From positions 274,343,426 to 274,407,425 of the forward strand of contig CP136063.1 in NCBI GenBank assembly GCA_032622095.1: a DNA stretch of 64,000 nt, given 5' to 3'. Each line of letters opens with the position of its first letter. The stretch's first letter is position 1. The notes beneath the pieces are model-generated. The model had not been told where the DNA came from. It saw nothing but the letters and a program-made list of their open reading frames with translations, and did no database searches. The DNA comes from Siphonodentalium dalli. Its lineage: Eukaryota > Mollusca > Scaphopoda > Gadilida > Siphonodentaliidae. This document shows, piece by piece, positions 35,549-46,665 of the stretch. The position numbers and the translations under genes are program-made.

Positions 35549-35637
35549 AGCTGAAAGTATTTATTTTCATAAAATCTGCTGAGTATTTTTAACCCACACA
35601 GAACCAAGTCGGTCCAATAATAGCTTGAGTTTCACTA

Positions 35638-36198
35638 GACCAAGTCTTCTCAGTCCACAACAGCTTGGGACATCTGTTGGGTTGATGCTGTTTTGGAAGA
35701 GTCCCATCCCATTACTCTTCTACAACAAAGTTTACATCCATAATTGTGTGTGGGAGTTATCTTGCTTATATGTCTTCAGATGAGGTCAAATGGATGCTTT
35801 GTGTATATGAACATAGATGGCAGCCTTTCCCAAGCATGATGATACAAAAGTATCAAACATGCATAATTATATCAGAGGTCCATTAAATGTCAGAGCAACA
35901 AAATTGATAAGTAAACAAAGCTCTGTTTTCCAGAGAATTTTGATTTGTCTCGCTATCAGAAAATGTATTTAAACAATACATGAAACGATCATATCATCAC
36001 TTTACCTTTTCTATCAAGATTATTCTGTCAGATTATTTATCACATTCAGGGGTTCATGTGAATGTCTGGGCTTCACATGTACATATAGTACATATTTTGA
36101 ATGAAAGTCCATTATAGAAGAGTAACATGAGGGGACTTAGTCCTAAAACAGCATCATCCCAACCGATATCCGATGTTGTGGACCGAGAAGACTTGGTC
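35638..36198. mobile_element. Miniature element with ~95-bp inverted ends and TA duplication
   Basis: The left end GACCAAGTCTTCTCAGTCCA, caacag..., gttgatgctgttttggaaga, gtccc, ttactcttcta is mirrored at the right (36108-36198) with about 80 percent identity by eye, ending GACCGAGAAGACTTGGTC. TA flanks both sides (35636-35637, 36199-36200), as for Tc1/mariner-type elements. The 560-bp body has no transposase frame. Confidence 0.75.
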
Positions 36199-36229
36199 TA
36201 GAGTATCAGCTGTGAATTATCAATCAAGT

Positions 36230-36500
36230 TCAATGTTCTGGTCACGTGATGCCACGGGCGATACATTTGAACTATGAGGGGAAAAATGACATTGGAGATT
36301 TTGTTTTTGTGATGCGTACTATAAAAGACGAAAGGAGCCCTCAATTTAATGTCCTCATAGTAGTGAACATCCCTACCAAATTTCATTGAGATCCAAGCTA
36401 CTGTTCAAGTTATGATATGAAAAGACTTCAGATGAACGTACGCACGTCTGACGGACGGCTAGACAGGTGCAAAACAGTATACCCCACTTTTTTTTAATAA
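36230..36500 (+). repeat. Modular repeat 3' fragment
   Basis: 'cctaccaaatttcattgaga', 'caagctactgttcaagttat', then TCTGACGGACGGCTAGACAG and a T-rich end. It is the tail half of another module family with a GGAC-type tract. 36500-36911 holds no supported feature. Confidence 0.5.
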
Positions 36501-36911
36501 AATATGTTTACACATATAAAAATAATGCATGAACAGTATGTATCACGCAGCTTGAAATAATTATAGCTTCCACATCAGTAATCAAATAATATAATATGTT
36601 CTTACTGCGAATTGCCCATTGTCAATGTTGTAACATTTGTCTTGCTTGTAAGCAAAATATAAATTTTATTTTGAGAAGTTTGAATTGGTTTTAGGAAAAC
36701 GTCCGATATCCTAAAGTTCTTCATAGTTTCATAATTTTGAGAATTTGTGCCCCATTGCTTATATATTACAGCATAAAAGAGACAGAGTTTCCAAAGATTG
36801 TGAAGTTACAAGTCGAGGCATGATAAAACTTATATATACTATGGCAAGTGACAATATCATATCAATATTAACACCTAATAACACTACCATACATTGTGAC
36901 TATTTACAATA

Positions 36912-38008
36912 GGTCCCCATTTGCAGAGGTCCCCTAAAATGGCGAAAAAGAGAGATTTCAAGGAGAACAGTCAATTGAGACTGATTTTAAATGAATAACG
37001 ACATGATAATAGTGGCTTGTTCTATCAATAATATCCTCCGATGTCACTGGTGCAGACCAATATGATGATAAACATTCGCTATGGGCATACAGTGGCATAT
37101 ATGCCTACCTTACTCGTATTTAAATTTCGTGCAGTACTAATTTGTGCACACCCATCAATGTGCAAATTTAAAACTGAGCAGAAACTAGAAGGAATCCTGA
37201 GTTTACATCAAACCACATGGCAGACAAAATGGCTATGTTGATGTATTACACACATTACTCAATGTTGGACTGAATGAACAAATATAGGTCTGCATGTATG
37301 CCAATAGTTTCATACAAGCAACCAACATCAACACAATTACCCATATGTGAAGTGACAAAACATGGTAACATTGATGATGTTCAAATACATGTGATTGTTA
37401 AGAAGTACACATGATCCAGACTGATGGTTCGCGAAAGCACGACCTACAACCATGGAGTGACACCTTCCCTGACCAAATAGCCTGAATTAGTTATGTCAAC
37501 ACAACCTGCAGACAAGTAGCATATACACGGTTGTGGTTTTACTTCTTTCTAGTTCATTTCAATGATGTCTATAACTATTTCAGTGTCCGAATAATTATTT
37601 TGAGCATATAAACACACATCTTCACAACAAATTGATGACGCAGTTATGTTTTACACTATGTAAATCTGTCTTGATGGTGTTTAAGATATACATGTATCTT
37701 CGGGAATGATTAATCCACTTAAACTGTCATCAGATCCAAGATATTTACAAAAAATATTTGTGTCCATTTTAAATTCGCCCATTTAAAACTGAGCAAAAAA
37801 ATAGTGCTGCACAAATTTAAATACAAGTAAGGTATACACAGCAAATGTTTATCAACCTTGGCACATATTTTTGATAGAACAAGCCACTTTTATCGATTAT
37901 TGTATCATTTTTCGTTTAAAATATGTCTCAATTGAGATATGCATAAACCCATTCCTCCCTTCAAATCTTTTTTTTTTGCCCATTTATGGGACCTACGCAA
38001 ATGGGGAT
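36912..38008. mobile_element. 1.1-kb element with ~230-bp inverted arms
   Basis: Left arm 36912-37140 and right arm about 37770-38008 are inverted and alignable over most of their length. Matching blocks are CCCCATTTGC(a)gaggtccc, gagatttcaagg / ccttcaaatct, tcaattgaga, gtggcttgttctatca, gataaacattcgct and ccttactcgtatttaaattt. Because the arms extend for over 200 bp this is a long-inverted-repeat element or an inverted duplication. The end sequence is not sharp enough to call a target duplication. Internal parts recur at 51628-51930. Frames of 66-83 codons inside have no recognised product. Confidence 0.75.
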
Positions 38009-38111
38009 ATACTAATTTGGATAACCAAATCAGCTTTTTGTGAAATTCCATTGTTGTTGTACTGGATGATATGGGGACCATTGAATCGTAGTATGTATCT
38101 TTAATAATGAA

Positions 38112-39089
38112 AGTGTCAATGACACTGTAGCTCAACCTGGAGAGGTGATAATTCATACACTACAGCCAATGGAGATATAAGGAATGCGTAAAGTTGTTAT
38201 TTTTAAGTAGCGTTCACCAGAGGTCAACCCGAAGCACCTTATGAAGTTTGGGATCAATGAGAAAAAAAATAATGTTGTCAGTCAAGGGCATGACAAGGTA
38301 TTTAGTGATGCAAAGAGTAAAATCCAAGATGGCTGCCGGCAGTTCTTTGAATATTGTTCAAATTCAAGAGCTGCCATCCAGAAGTGATTGTGAAATGCCT
38401 GTAAATTTTTTGAACATTTCTCCAATAAACGTCCGCTGCAGGGTGTGCCGATGTATTAATTTGTGAAATCCAAGATGGCCGTATGCTTGTTTTTAACAAA
38501 ATTTAGAAAATATTCGATGGCTCCCATCTAGTGACAATGAGGGATGTGGCCTGTAGGGAATGGCGAAGGATTTAGTTATGCAAAGAATAAAATCCAAAAT
38601 GGCCACTGGTGGCCATGTTTTTCAACTAAATTTAATGACTCTTTATCTAGTGGTTCATATGAATTTTGGTGACGAATGGATTATGGATGTGATCTCTAGC
38701 CTACTGTAGGGCGCCAAAGAATTTAGTCACGCAAAGAGTAAAATCTAAGATGGCTGCCAGCAGCTATGTTTTTCATAAAAATTCATTCAATTTTGATAGC
38801 CACCACCCAGAGGTGACCCTAAACATGGCTGTAAATTTTCAAAACATTTTTCCAATAAATACCGACTAAAAGGTGTGCCGATGAATTCAAATTTGAAATC
38901 CAAGATGGCTGTTTTAAACGAATTTCATGACTCCCATGTAGAGGTCACTCCAAAGATCCTTATGAAGTTGGTGATGATCGGATGAGAGCTGTGACCTGTA
39001 GGGAAATTGTTGACAGATGGACGGATACACGCTCAGACAAACGCCATCCCATGGCAATAGCTTACATTTTACTTTGGCAAGTTGAGCTA
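38112..39089 (+). mobile_element. Pearl/DINE-like modular element, family A, long copy
   Basis: The head palindrome AGTGTCAATGACACT (38112-38126) precedes TAGCTCAAC (38128-38136). At least five diverged core units follow, marked by 'atccaagatggc' near 38325, 38467, 38590, 38743 and 38899. Then come 'gacagatggacggatacac', 'gccatcccatggcaa' and the hairpin TAGCTTACATTTTAC..AAGTTGAGCTA (39058-39089). The 3' GTTGAGCTA is the exact inverse of the head TAGCTCAAC, giving 9-bp inverted termini. More units and more divergence than the 34.3-kb copy. Confidence 0.8.
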
Positions 39090-40310
39090 AAATTGCACCT
39101 AAACAAAATAGAGCAAAATATTTCCTAACAGACATATGCACAAGACCGACATAACTAATTTCTATATCTCGCACCAAACTTTGCAAATCCTTTGCATTGC
39201 AAATCCTTTGCATTGAAGTGGGGTATAGGAGAAGGATGAATCATAACTTTGTCTTTTACACAGCCTTAGGTGGTGTCTTCTCTTGAGAAAGTTTTGTTCT
39301 CATTTTTTTCTTTAACTGTGTCTTTGCAACCATTTATCTGTCTTGACCAATGTCACAGTCTTATATAGAAACTGAGAAAAATCTTCATTGGAGCTGGTGA
39401 AGCTGGTGTTGGCTGATTTTCATTTTGTTATTTTAGAAGTTATGCCACACATCCCCTCCTGCCTCTGAAATGGGCCTCAATCCTTACCACGTGAAATGTC
39501 AGAACCTGAAATATAAATTTGCATCATTTTATCACAACTAACAATTAATAGTAATAGTTTACCCCCCCCCCCCCCATCAACTTCAGCTAGTCCAGAGGAT
39601 AAACTCAGTTCAGAGAAGAAAAAGTGTCAATATTGCATTCAACCACCTGAGTGTAATCGCTATTTTTGTCGTATCAAAAGTTGCTGCCACACAAAAGACA
39701 CTTGCACTGTCCATCAGACATGGATTCGAAGACACCATTGCTATTCTACTTCTAATTATTATTTATGTTTTCTTTTATTTTAAATATTTTTATTATCATG
39801 ACGTCAGCGTGTTTTGTCAAAATATTAAATCAAAGTTGCGTTGAATTTGGCATGATTCAGTGCAATTTGTTGTTTTAGGCCAAAACATTTTCCTACTTTT
39901 ACTGACTTTTGGTTATCAGTTTGAAAATTTCCAAACGTAGGGATTATATCAGTTTGTAAATTTACAACAGCGGTAAAGCTTGAGATAGTTGGAAATTTCC
40001 AACCCAAGTGCGGTGGGGTGCAAAGGAATTTCATAGACTTGGATATTTGGTATGGTTCAAGGTGTGCAGTTGCACATTCAATGTGGACATCTCTGTCAAA
40101 TCCCATTTTCTAATTTAATTGTCTTTATATTATAGCCCTACTATGCAAATTATGTTCATTCAATATGATTTATTTCCATAAGCACCAACAAAGGCAGTAT
40201 GCTAATAAAACAATACATCAATATATAATATATATATATATAAAAAGAGTAGGATCTCTGGCTGTTAATGACTTTTCTCCCAGATTCCTATGATCGATTC
40301 AACCAGATTT
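39090..40310. other. Unassigned spacer
   Basis: A C14 run lies at 39562-39575 and 39.75-39.8 kb is AT-rich. At 40221-40241 there is a short TA repeat. No gene supported. Confidence 0.4.
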
Positions 40311-40362
40311 GTTGTGGTAACCCGGGGGTACCCCATCGGATGTTGTAATGCCGTTATTTTCT
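40311..40362 (+). repeat. Head fragment of family C-type element
   Basis: 'ttgtggtaacccgggggtac', 'cccatcggatgttgtaatgc' aligns with heads at 19802 and 63490 ('gactcgggtacc...gtaatggtgtta'). Only the first ~50 bp are shared. Confidence 0.6.
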
Positions 40363-40383
40363 ATATGGCAATAAATAAATTAG

Positions 40384-40818
40384 TATTCATCCAGTTCATT
40401 TGGTGTGAATATTTATTAATGCATGTGCATGTTTTGTGTTCATTTGTGTGTTGTGTTTGTGACTATGTGTTGACCAGAACACATAGAATAGAATTTGACC
40501 AGAACACATAGTCACAAACACAACACACAAATGAACACAAAACATGCACATGCGTTAATAAATATTCACACCAAATGAACTGGATGAATACACACATACA
40601 TATATTGACATACAAACATTGAACATTCCTTTTTTTTTGTCCTTTTTTTTAAAACTAATTTATTTATTGCCATAGAATAGAATTTGACCAGAACACATAG
40701 TCACAAACACAACACACAAATGAACACAAAACATGCACATGCATTAATAAATATTTACACCAAATGAACTGGATGAATACACACATACATATATTGACAT
40801 ACAAACATTGAACATTCC
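40384..40818. repeat. 88-bp-arm palindrome plus direct copy
   Basis: Left arm 40384-40471 and right arm 40503-40590 are inverted repeats of 88 bp with only one or two mismatches and a 31-bp loop (tattcatccagttcatttgg ... gactatgtgtt). The right arm lies in a 148-bp segment (40482-40629) that is directly repeated at 40671-40818 (catagaatagaatttgacca ... acattgaacattcc), almost identical. So three copies of one segment exist, one inverted. The high identity shows recent rearrangement or an assembly foldback. Confidence 0.9.
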
Positions 40819-42004
40819 ATGTATATATACAAAAAAACTGCCAACTGCTCTGAACTGACCCTAACTTCTGAAAATGTAGATCATTGTTGAATTTCAATGC
40901 ACAAATGCAAGTAGTAATTTGGGTGGGAGGGAGGGAAAAAACAATTTTGTTGGATGTGTTCTGATCAAAAGACGATTCAAAAGTGAAGAATTACAGCAAG
41001 CAAATACGAAAAAGGTGTGTCTAAAATTTGACCAATGAGAAACCAGGTAAACAAGAAGAACGCACGTGAGTTGACAGGTAAACACGAGAAGGCGTGTAGT
41101 GAACAATGAAAAGCGATTAATGCTCACGAAAGAAATAAGCGAGGTGGCAACCATATGAAATAGAGAAGTAATCGGAAACAAAAGGCTAACAAAAGGAACT
41201 GCCTGAGTCTTATGTTAATTACATCCTTTGTTAACAAAAGAACTCAATTAGCATAAGGGCAGTATTAACTTACAAGTAAATGAACTAATTTATTTATTGC
41301 CAAAAAAATAAATAAACTTAATTTAAAAAAACAATGTGTTTTGACTTCAACATAAAAAAATAATTATAAATTCAATATTTTTTTCAACTTTTAAATAAAA
41401 AAAATTTTTAAATCAAAATGATTAAACGAACAAATTGTGCTAACAGTGCACAAAGAGGCTGCGGTTGATTAAAGGCTCCCAGAGAAAGAGTGTGTCTAAG
41501 ATCAAAATTTATCACACAGTAGCCCCTAAATCCGATCTCATATTGTTTGGTAAGACACACATGTATAATTCCCACGCACAGTGACGTAAGAGCTCCGTTC
41601 AATGATGTCGATATCAATGCCAGAACTTTATTATTATGTTAATTAGAATATAATTATGATATTCAATTTGTGTTGTGTTATTTAGTGTTGACTGTGAGAT
41701 AAACATTGGTGATAATGGTGGTTGAAAAATTTTGTCAGCAAGAAAAGACGCATTCAAAATGGAACTATATATTTTCTTGAAGGTTTCTTTGGTTGTGGTA
41801 AAGAAATAAAAAAACAAATTTAACCCCAGGCATTTCGAGATCGTTTTCCTTGCTAAAATGCGATTATGTGATAGAATGGATCTCGAATTCATCCAATTTA
41901 TTTACAAAATTTATGAACCTTGTCCACAAATTTTTTATTTGAGTCGAGCTTTAGCTCGGTTAATAAATTTCATATAAAATTGCAACTCATTAGAGATCCT
42001 CTAC
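40819..42004. other. Unassigned AT-rich spacer
   Basis: 41285-41415 is nearly pure A/T low-complexity sequence. 'aactaatttatttattgcca' at 41283 echoes 40653. Two minus frames of 92-95 codons (40894-41181, 41614-41892) have no recognised domain. Confidence 0.4.
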
Positions 42005-42019
42005 TCGTATATATGGTAG

Positions 42020-42180
42020 CCAGCTAGGCGCGTACCGCCTCTCAGTAGGTGCACCGCGCCTCGAGCGAAGGCGCGCGGCGCCTTTCGCTGATTATCATCG
42101 CGCCGATCCGCGGAGCGGTCTTCGGGCCTTCGTTCGTCGTCCGTTGCTTCTACTAATTACGTCCGCGCGTTCGATTTGAT
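42020..42180. other. CpG-dense patch with hairpin
   Basis: Dense CpG ('ggcgcgtaccgcc', 'ccgcgcctcgagcgaaggcg', 'cgcgccgatccgcggagcgg', 'gtccgcgcgttcg') in otherwise AT-rich DNA. AGCGAAGGCGC pairs with GCGCCTTTCGCT at about 42064-42088. 'cgttcgtcgtccgttg' resembles the reverse strand of the GACGGACG tracts of the modular repeats, so a repeat tail is as likely as a promoter-type CpG island. No open frame accompanies it. Confidence 0.5.
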
Positions 42181-42209
42181 TGAATTATCGAAACTAAATG
42201 TAGCTTTAA

Positions 42210-42507
42210 CCCTTTCAGTGCCAAGTCCGATGTTTGTATCAACCCATATTTCCTTGATCATTTTTCAAATTTACTGATTATAATAATGTGATACATTGAT
42301 GGAATGAGCTCTTAGTTGTATACGTATACGTTTACATCGAGGTAGGTCGCTACTTTCACCCTTTCAGTGCCAAGTCCGATGTTTGTATCAACCCATATTT
42401 CCTTGATCATTTTTCAAATTTATTGATTATAATAATGTGATACATTGATGGAATGAGCTCTTAGTTGTATACGTATACGTTTACATCGAGGTAGGTCGCA
42501 ACTTTCT
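42210..42507 (+). repeat. Tandem duplication, 2 x 149 bp
   Basis: Unit CCCTTTCAGTGCCAAGTCCG ... cgaggtaggtcgc(a/t)actttc occurs at 42210-42358 and 42359-42507 with only a few differences. TTAA directly precedes the first unit (42206-42209) and the unit starts CCCTTTCA, so a TTAA-type element end may have seeded it. Each unit carries the palindrome GTATACGTATAC. Confidence 0.92.
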
Positions 42508-43620
42508 TACATCAGAGGATACGTTCTTACACCAGAGGATGCAACAAGGCAAATACGTACTTAGCGTGATTAGTTATATACCAGCTATAAAATACGATAT
42601 GTATATGCAAATGCATGGTACACTTGAAGAGACACGGAAGTGACTGGAATTGGAATTCATTGGAATTTTTAAATTCTTCCGACTTGATCATCACTCTACA
42701 TGCACATGTCTGATATGGCTATAATCCAATTCAAGGCAATCAGGGTTTACTAATGTAACTCTGCGCTTTATTTTCTATGTCAAGAAATATACCTAAATCG
42801 AGAGCGTTTCGCCACAAGGATAAAGACCATAAAGAGCGTTCTGTGATATTTTTTTCGAAATAACCAACATTGGTTTCAGTCCGATATAACAATGCATAAG
42901 GCAATCAGGCTTCTCTTATCAGTTGCAGTATATCTTATTATCTTTGTTACTAGTAGTGTTAGCACAACAAAAAGAGTTATCAATAAAGAGTGTTTTGTCA
43001 TATATAAAATTGATATGTATTAACCATCAACCTTCAGTGCGGTGTAACATAGTGCATGATTTTGGTCTCTTTCTTGTATCTGAATAATTGCCTTTGATGC
43101 GATGCGATGTGTGATTTAAAATGAGATATTGGCATAGTGTGCCATCGCCTTTGTACTATCTTATCATGGGAAATAAAATATGCTGCCAAAATTAAATAAA
43201 TCCTTCATAGTCATGTCAAGTCTGTATAATAAACTATAAGTATGTACTTTCTGTGTCCAATTACTCAACATATATCATGAAACAGGTATGCAGTGACTGC
43301 GCGGCTAGTAACTGTGTTCCACTGGTCCTATCCGTCTATTCTGCTATGACGTTAGTAGGTCTTGTGAAATTGTTATGCTGTTGGTAGGACAAACTGACGT
43401 CGTTACGAAAAGTACTGTTTTTGTTCTTTTAAGTGTCATTTTCGCGGTGTTTGGCTAAGCCGAGAGTTTTTATAAATAACAGTGTATGTATGAAACATTC
43501 AATAACGTATATATATATATTTTATTTTTTTTAAACTAGTAATGGCTGCGCTGGTATTTGCTAAATAACATTAATAGCTAAATTGTTGATAGTCGATTTG
43601 CAACAGCTAATACAAACACT
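42508..43620. other. Unassigned spacer with 'aaagagcgtt' motifs
   Basis: 'gagcgttt/c' occurs at about 42802 and 42834, and a variant 'aaagagtgtt' near 42985. The same motif recurs in spaced pairs at 56.95 and 63.2 kb. No gene supported. (TA)n lies at 43509-43521. Confidence 0.4.
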
Positions 43621-43827
43621 ATTAAAGTGATAGTACTGTTATTTCTATATGAAATTATTCTTGCCCAGAATAATCGGATTGCCATGTTGGCGCGCGCACC
43701 AGCAAACCCAGGCCTTCATCGTAAATCGGTGTTTAGATATTGCAAGCATTGGTCGAAGGGTCAAGGGTCAGAAAGACCAGAATGCATCATCGATCTAAAA
43801 ATAATGCTGACGGACACGCATTAATAA

Positions 43828-43841
43828 TATAAAAATGGCGG
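43828..43841 (+). promoter_or_regulatory. YY1-like AAAATGGCGG motif at the candidate start
   Basis: The motif overlaps the initiation codon at 43835. In animals such motifs often lie just downstream of transcription starts. Promoter activity is inferred only. Similar ATGGCG motifs at 36940 and 45839 lie inside mobile elements. Confidence 0.25.
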
Positions 43842-44110
43842 AACGTTTAAAAAATAGATTTGGAAGCGATCCGGGGGCTGTTAATTGTTCATGCGGGAAT
43901 GTATGCGCGTGGAGGAAGTCGGTCACGTCTCGTTCGTTGCGGACATCGTGTCCCTGTTTGGATGCGGGGACATTTTGCAGCAGAGGCAAAATGAGCTGTC
44001 AGAACCAGCCCAAGATTGGCAAGAAGAAAGGGTCGATTTTGTCGGCAGAACTTGGGTTGTCAAGTAGCGAAGACGATGCGATGGTGAAAATGTCGAAGAT
44101 GTCGTCGTGA
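43835..44110 (+). CDS. Candidate Cys-rich ORF or first exon, function unknown
   Basis: The 91-codon frame starts in an AAAAATGGCGG context that overlaps a YY1-like AANATGGC motif, often found at animal 5' ends. The frame is locally CpG-richer than its surroundings. Residues 18-55 hold seven cysteines spaced C-x-C-x3-C-x14-C-x-C-x6-C-x6-C, a plausible zinc-binding cluster. A Lys-rich stretch (KIGKKKG) and an acidic SSSEDD follow, and the frame stops at 44108. About 10 bp after the stop is AGAG|GTAAAA, a possible splice donor, and a T14 tract plus AG near 44196-44209 could be an acceptor. However, the stop precedes the donor, so a frameshifted relic of a longer exon is as likely as a small gene. 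I do not recognise the family. No neighbouring exon could be linked. Confidence 0.35.
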   Translation: MAERLKNRFGSDPGAVNCSCGNVCAWRKSVTSRSLRTSCPCLDAGTFCSRGKMSCQNQPKIGKKKGSILSAELGLSSSEDDAMVKMSKMSS

Positions 44111-44616
44111 AAAAAAAGAGGTAAAAAATTGTATCACTCTTCGCTATAAAATTGAAATTGATATTCACACAAATGCCAACAGGTAATATTAATTTTTTTT
44201 TTTTTTAGGCCTTACTCTTGTCGTCTTGAAGTTGAAGGTCTCGTTATTCACCATTCAAATAGTACTAGCAGTATATGTAGCATCATAAGCATGTGCAGTG
44301 TTGCTGTTAGTACTAGTAGGCCTACCAAAAATAATAATAATACTGTAATATTTTTCATGACCATGATTGTGGAAAATTTTCCCAGATTGAATAAATTACA
44401 GGCCAAAATAATAGTAGGGGTGGATTTTTTTCCCACATTGAGTTTCCAAAAGTTATTCTCAGATGGGCTAGTTACTATCAACGGAAAATCAAATATATAA
44501 GTTCTCTAATTGATTAACAGTATTTTATCTGCACAATACATGTAAGTCCATAATTTTGAGGCGAAGTTGATCGGAAGTGGGCAACTATGGGAGGCCCTTT
44601 TCACATTTATTATTTA

Positions 44617-44760
44617 TTTGCGCTTAAGCGCAAATGATTTGCGCTTAAGCATAAAAACAATTTGCCCTTAAGCACAAATCATTTGCACTAAAGCGCAAAT
44701 ATGTGTCTATCAATTTATTTGCTCTTAAAGCGCAAATCATTTGCGGTTAAGCGCAAATAC
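44617..44760. repeat. Cluster of TTTGCGCTTAAGCGCAAA palindromes
   Basis: A perfect 18-bp palindrome lies at 44617-44634, followed by variants such as tttgcgcttaagcataaa, tttgcccttaagcacaaa, tttgcactaaagcgcaaa and tttgcggttaagcgcaaa at about 20-30 bp spacing. Related clusters lie at 46440-46560, 46685-46725, 56400-56480, 56600-56630 and 57260-57305. A GGGAGGCCC...TCACATTTATT block sits at the edge of several clusters. Confidence 0.85.
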
Positions 44761-45357
44761 CTAGCACTCCCTTACTTCCCTCTGATTGTGAATGATTGGG
44801 TCCATCTCATAGTAAATTATGATGGGCCCATAGTAATAGCCCCATACAGACTCAAAGTTGAAGAAAAAAACATATATCCATGTCAGCATCTCTGTCCCTG
44901 GTGTCCCAGGAATTGGTGTCTCACTCCCAGAGCTCTAGTATATTTTATTAAAGGGATATCTCCTGCACAGATATATACCATTTCCATGGCCATAAAAAGG
45001 GAATTAAGGGTTACTACTATCTAACTTACCCATAAATTATTGGCATGACCTGGTGTATCAACTAGCAACACAAGAGGAGCATTGGGCTAATTTTAACCTG
45101 TTTAAATTAGCCTGAGTACTCAACAGTCAACTGTGAGTGTGTGTTCAACAAGGATAATCCCTAATTACATATTATCAGCATCCATCTATCCAAAGAATTT
45201 ATGTCTCCTTCCCGGAACTCTAGTAATTTTTTGTATGATGTTTTTTAATGTATTATTGCAAAGATTTGGGCCCTTACTGTGGTCATATACTATAGCATGC
45301 ATGTGGTGTCACTGCATGAGGGCTTGCTTACCACATATGGTTTACTTATTGACTTAA

Positions 45358-46001
45358 AGGGGTACTGTACCCCAATTTCAATAAATTCCCGGTGACAATA
45401 GCGATCTAATATGAATATTATATTATAAAATAACTAATTTGAGTCGACGATGTCTACTGAAAACGTTCCGGTTAACAGGCTATCGTAAAAGTAAAATTGA
45501 ATTATTTAATATAAATTCATTTATGGCTGGAGTCATAAAATGGAGAATTATGCCATTACGAGTTACCGTTCTTGAAATCGCATATGTTGCGTGTCTTTTA
45601 TCGACGGCCGTTCACGAACATTATTGAGTTGCAAACAAAACATGTTACCTGCAAAAGAAGGCCCGTTATAACCGATTCGGAAAAAAAGGAGAAAGAAACA
45701 AGAGTCATAAAGCGTCAAGTATTTTACAGGGAGTGAGATTGTTCGTTGGAAGAGATTGAATGCATCAATCGAAGCTGTGAGCAATGAACTTCCGGTTCTT
45801 CCTGTGACCTGCTTCTTCTCCGGTAAAGGTCAAAAACATGGCGCGTAGTTTGAAATCGTAATATTTTTGTTTCCAAGATCAATATGTTTTTCGCTAAATT
45901 AGGTTTATACGAAACTCATTTAACACGAACACAATCTAACTTGAAAGTTATTTCAATGGGAGTAAATAAAAAAAACGCCTATCTTTGTGTACAGTACCCC
46001 T
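45358..46001. mobile_element. TTAA-flanked miniature element
   Basis: Ends AGGGGTACTGTAC and GTACAGTACCCCT form a perfect 13-bp terminal inverted repeat with TTAA on each side (45354-45357, 46002-46005). The 644-bp body is less AT-rich than its surroundings and includes 'aacatggcgcg' and short frames (45439-45627, 45884-46105 +; 45563-45784 -) without transposase motifs. It is inserted in the 44.6-48.2 kb duplicated block, splitting one unit. Kolobok-type ends are likely. Confidence 0.85.
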
Positions 46002-46649
46002 TTAAATCAGAGGAAATAACCCTATTTTCATATTATCAGCATCCCTGTCAAAAAAGATTGGTGTCTCATTCCTGGAGCTTTGGTGTCTCAGTCCTTGAGC
46101 TCTAGTTCTTTTTATTACACAAATCTATAGTATTGCCATGGTCATATAGTTCCACCGAGGGCTTGCTTCCCTCATATGGTGTGCCTGTATACTCGAAAAT
46201 TACAGAATAACTAATATATACTGAAGATATTATAATGCTATCACGAGTCGCTCCAACTAAAACAGAAGGTGATACTATTGTGAGTCAGCCATTTTGATAA
46301 AGAAGTTGGGCTAGCTCCCTACTAGTACCCATCCAAACCAATGAAACCAAGAGGTGATATGTCAATAGGAGTTAATGCTAAGTTATGGAGAAATCTATTT
46401 ATTCACCAGGGGTGTTTAGTTACCTATAACCATGAATTGCGCATAAGCGCAATGATTGCACTGAAGCAAAATTATTTGCGCTTAAGCGCAATTAATTGCA
46501 CTTAAGCACAATTGATTACGCTCAAGTGTTAAGTGCAATTGATTGTGCTTAAGCACAATTAATTATTAAATGTGAATTGGGCCTCCCATACACTTAAGCA
46601 TAAATCAAATTCCAGATCTAAAAACTCCCCTGGGGCTGAAATGATGGGC

Positions 46650-46665
46650 GGGGGGGGGGGGGGGG
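46650..46665 (+). repeat. G16 homopolymer
   Basis: Sixteen G in a row, preceded by GGGC. A G14 run at 47208-47221 and a G8 run at 48145-48152 occur at the same place in the two copies of the 'gatattatataccggg' segment, showing length change of one ancestral tract. Confidence 0.9.

Noticed and set aside
35100-35570. 156-codon minus-strand frame
   Set aside because: It spans the family B core units, GGAC tract and hairpin; explained by the repeat.
44617-44760. CRISPR-like array
   Set aside because: Repeats are short degenerate palindromes with unequal spacing in animal-type DNA; no cas genes or uniform spacers.
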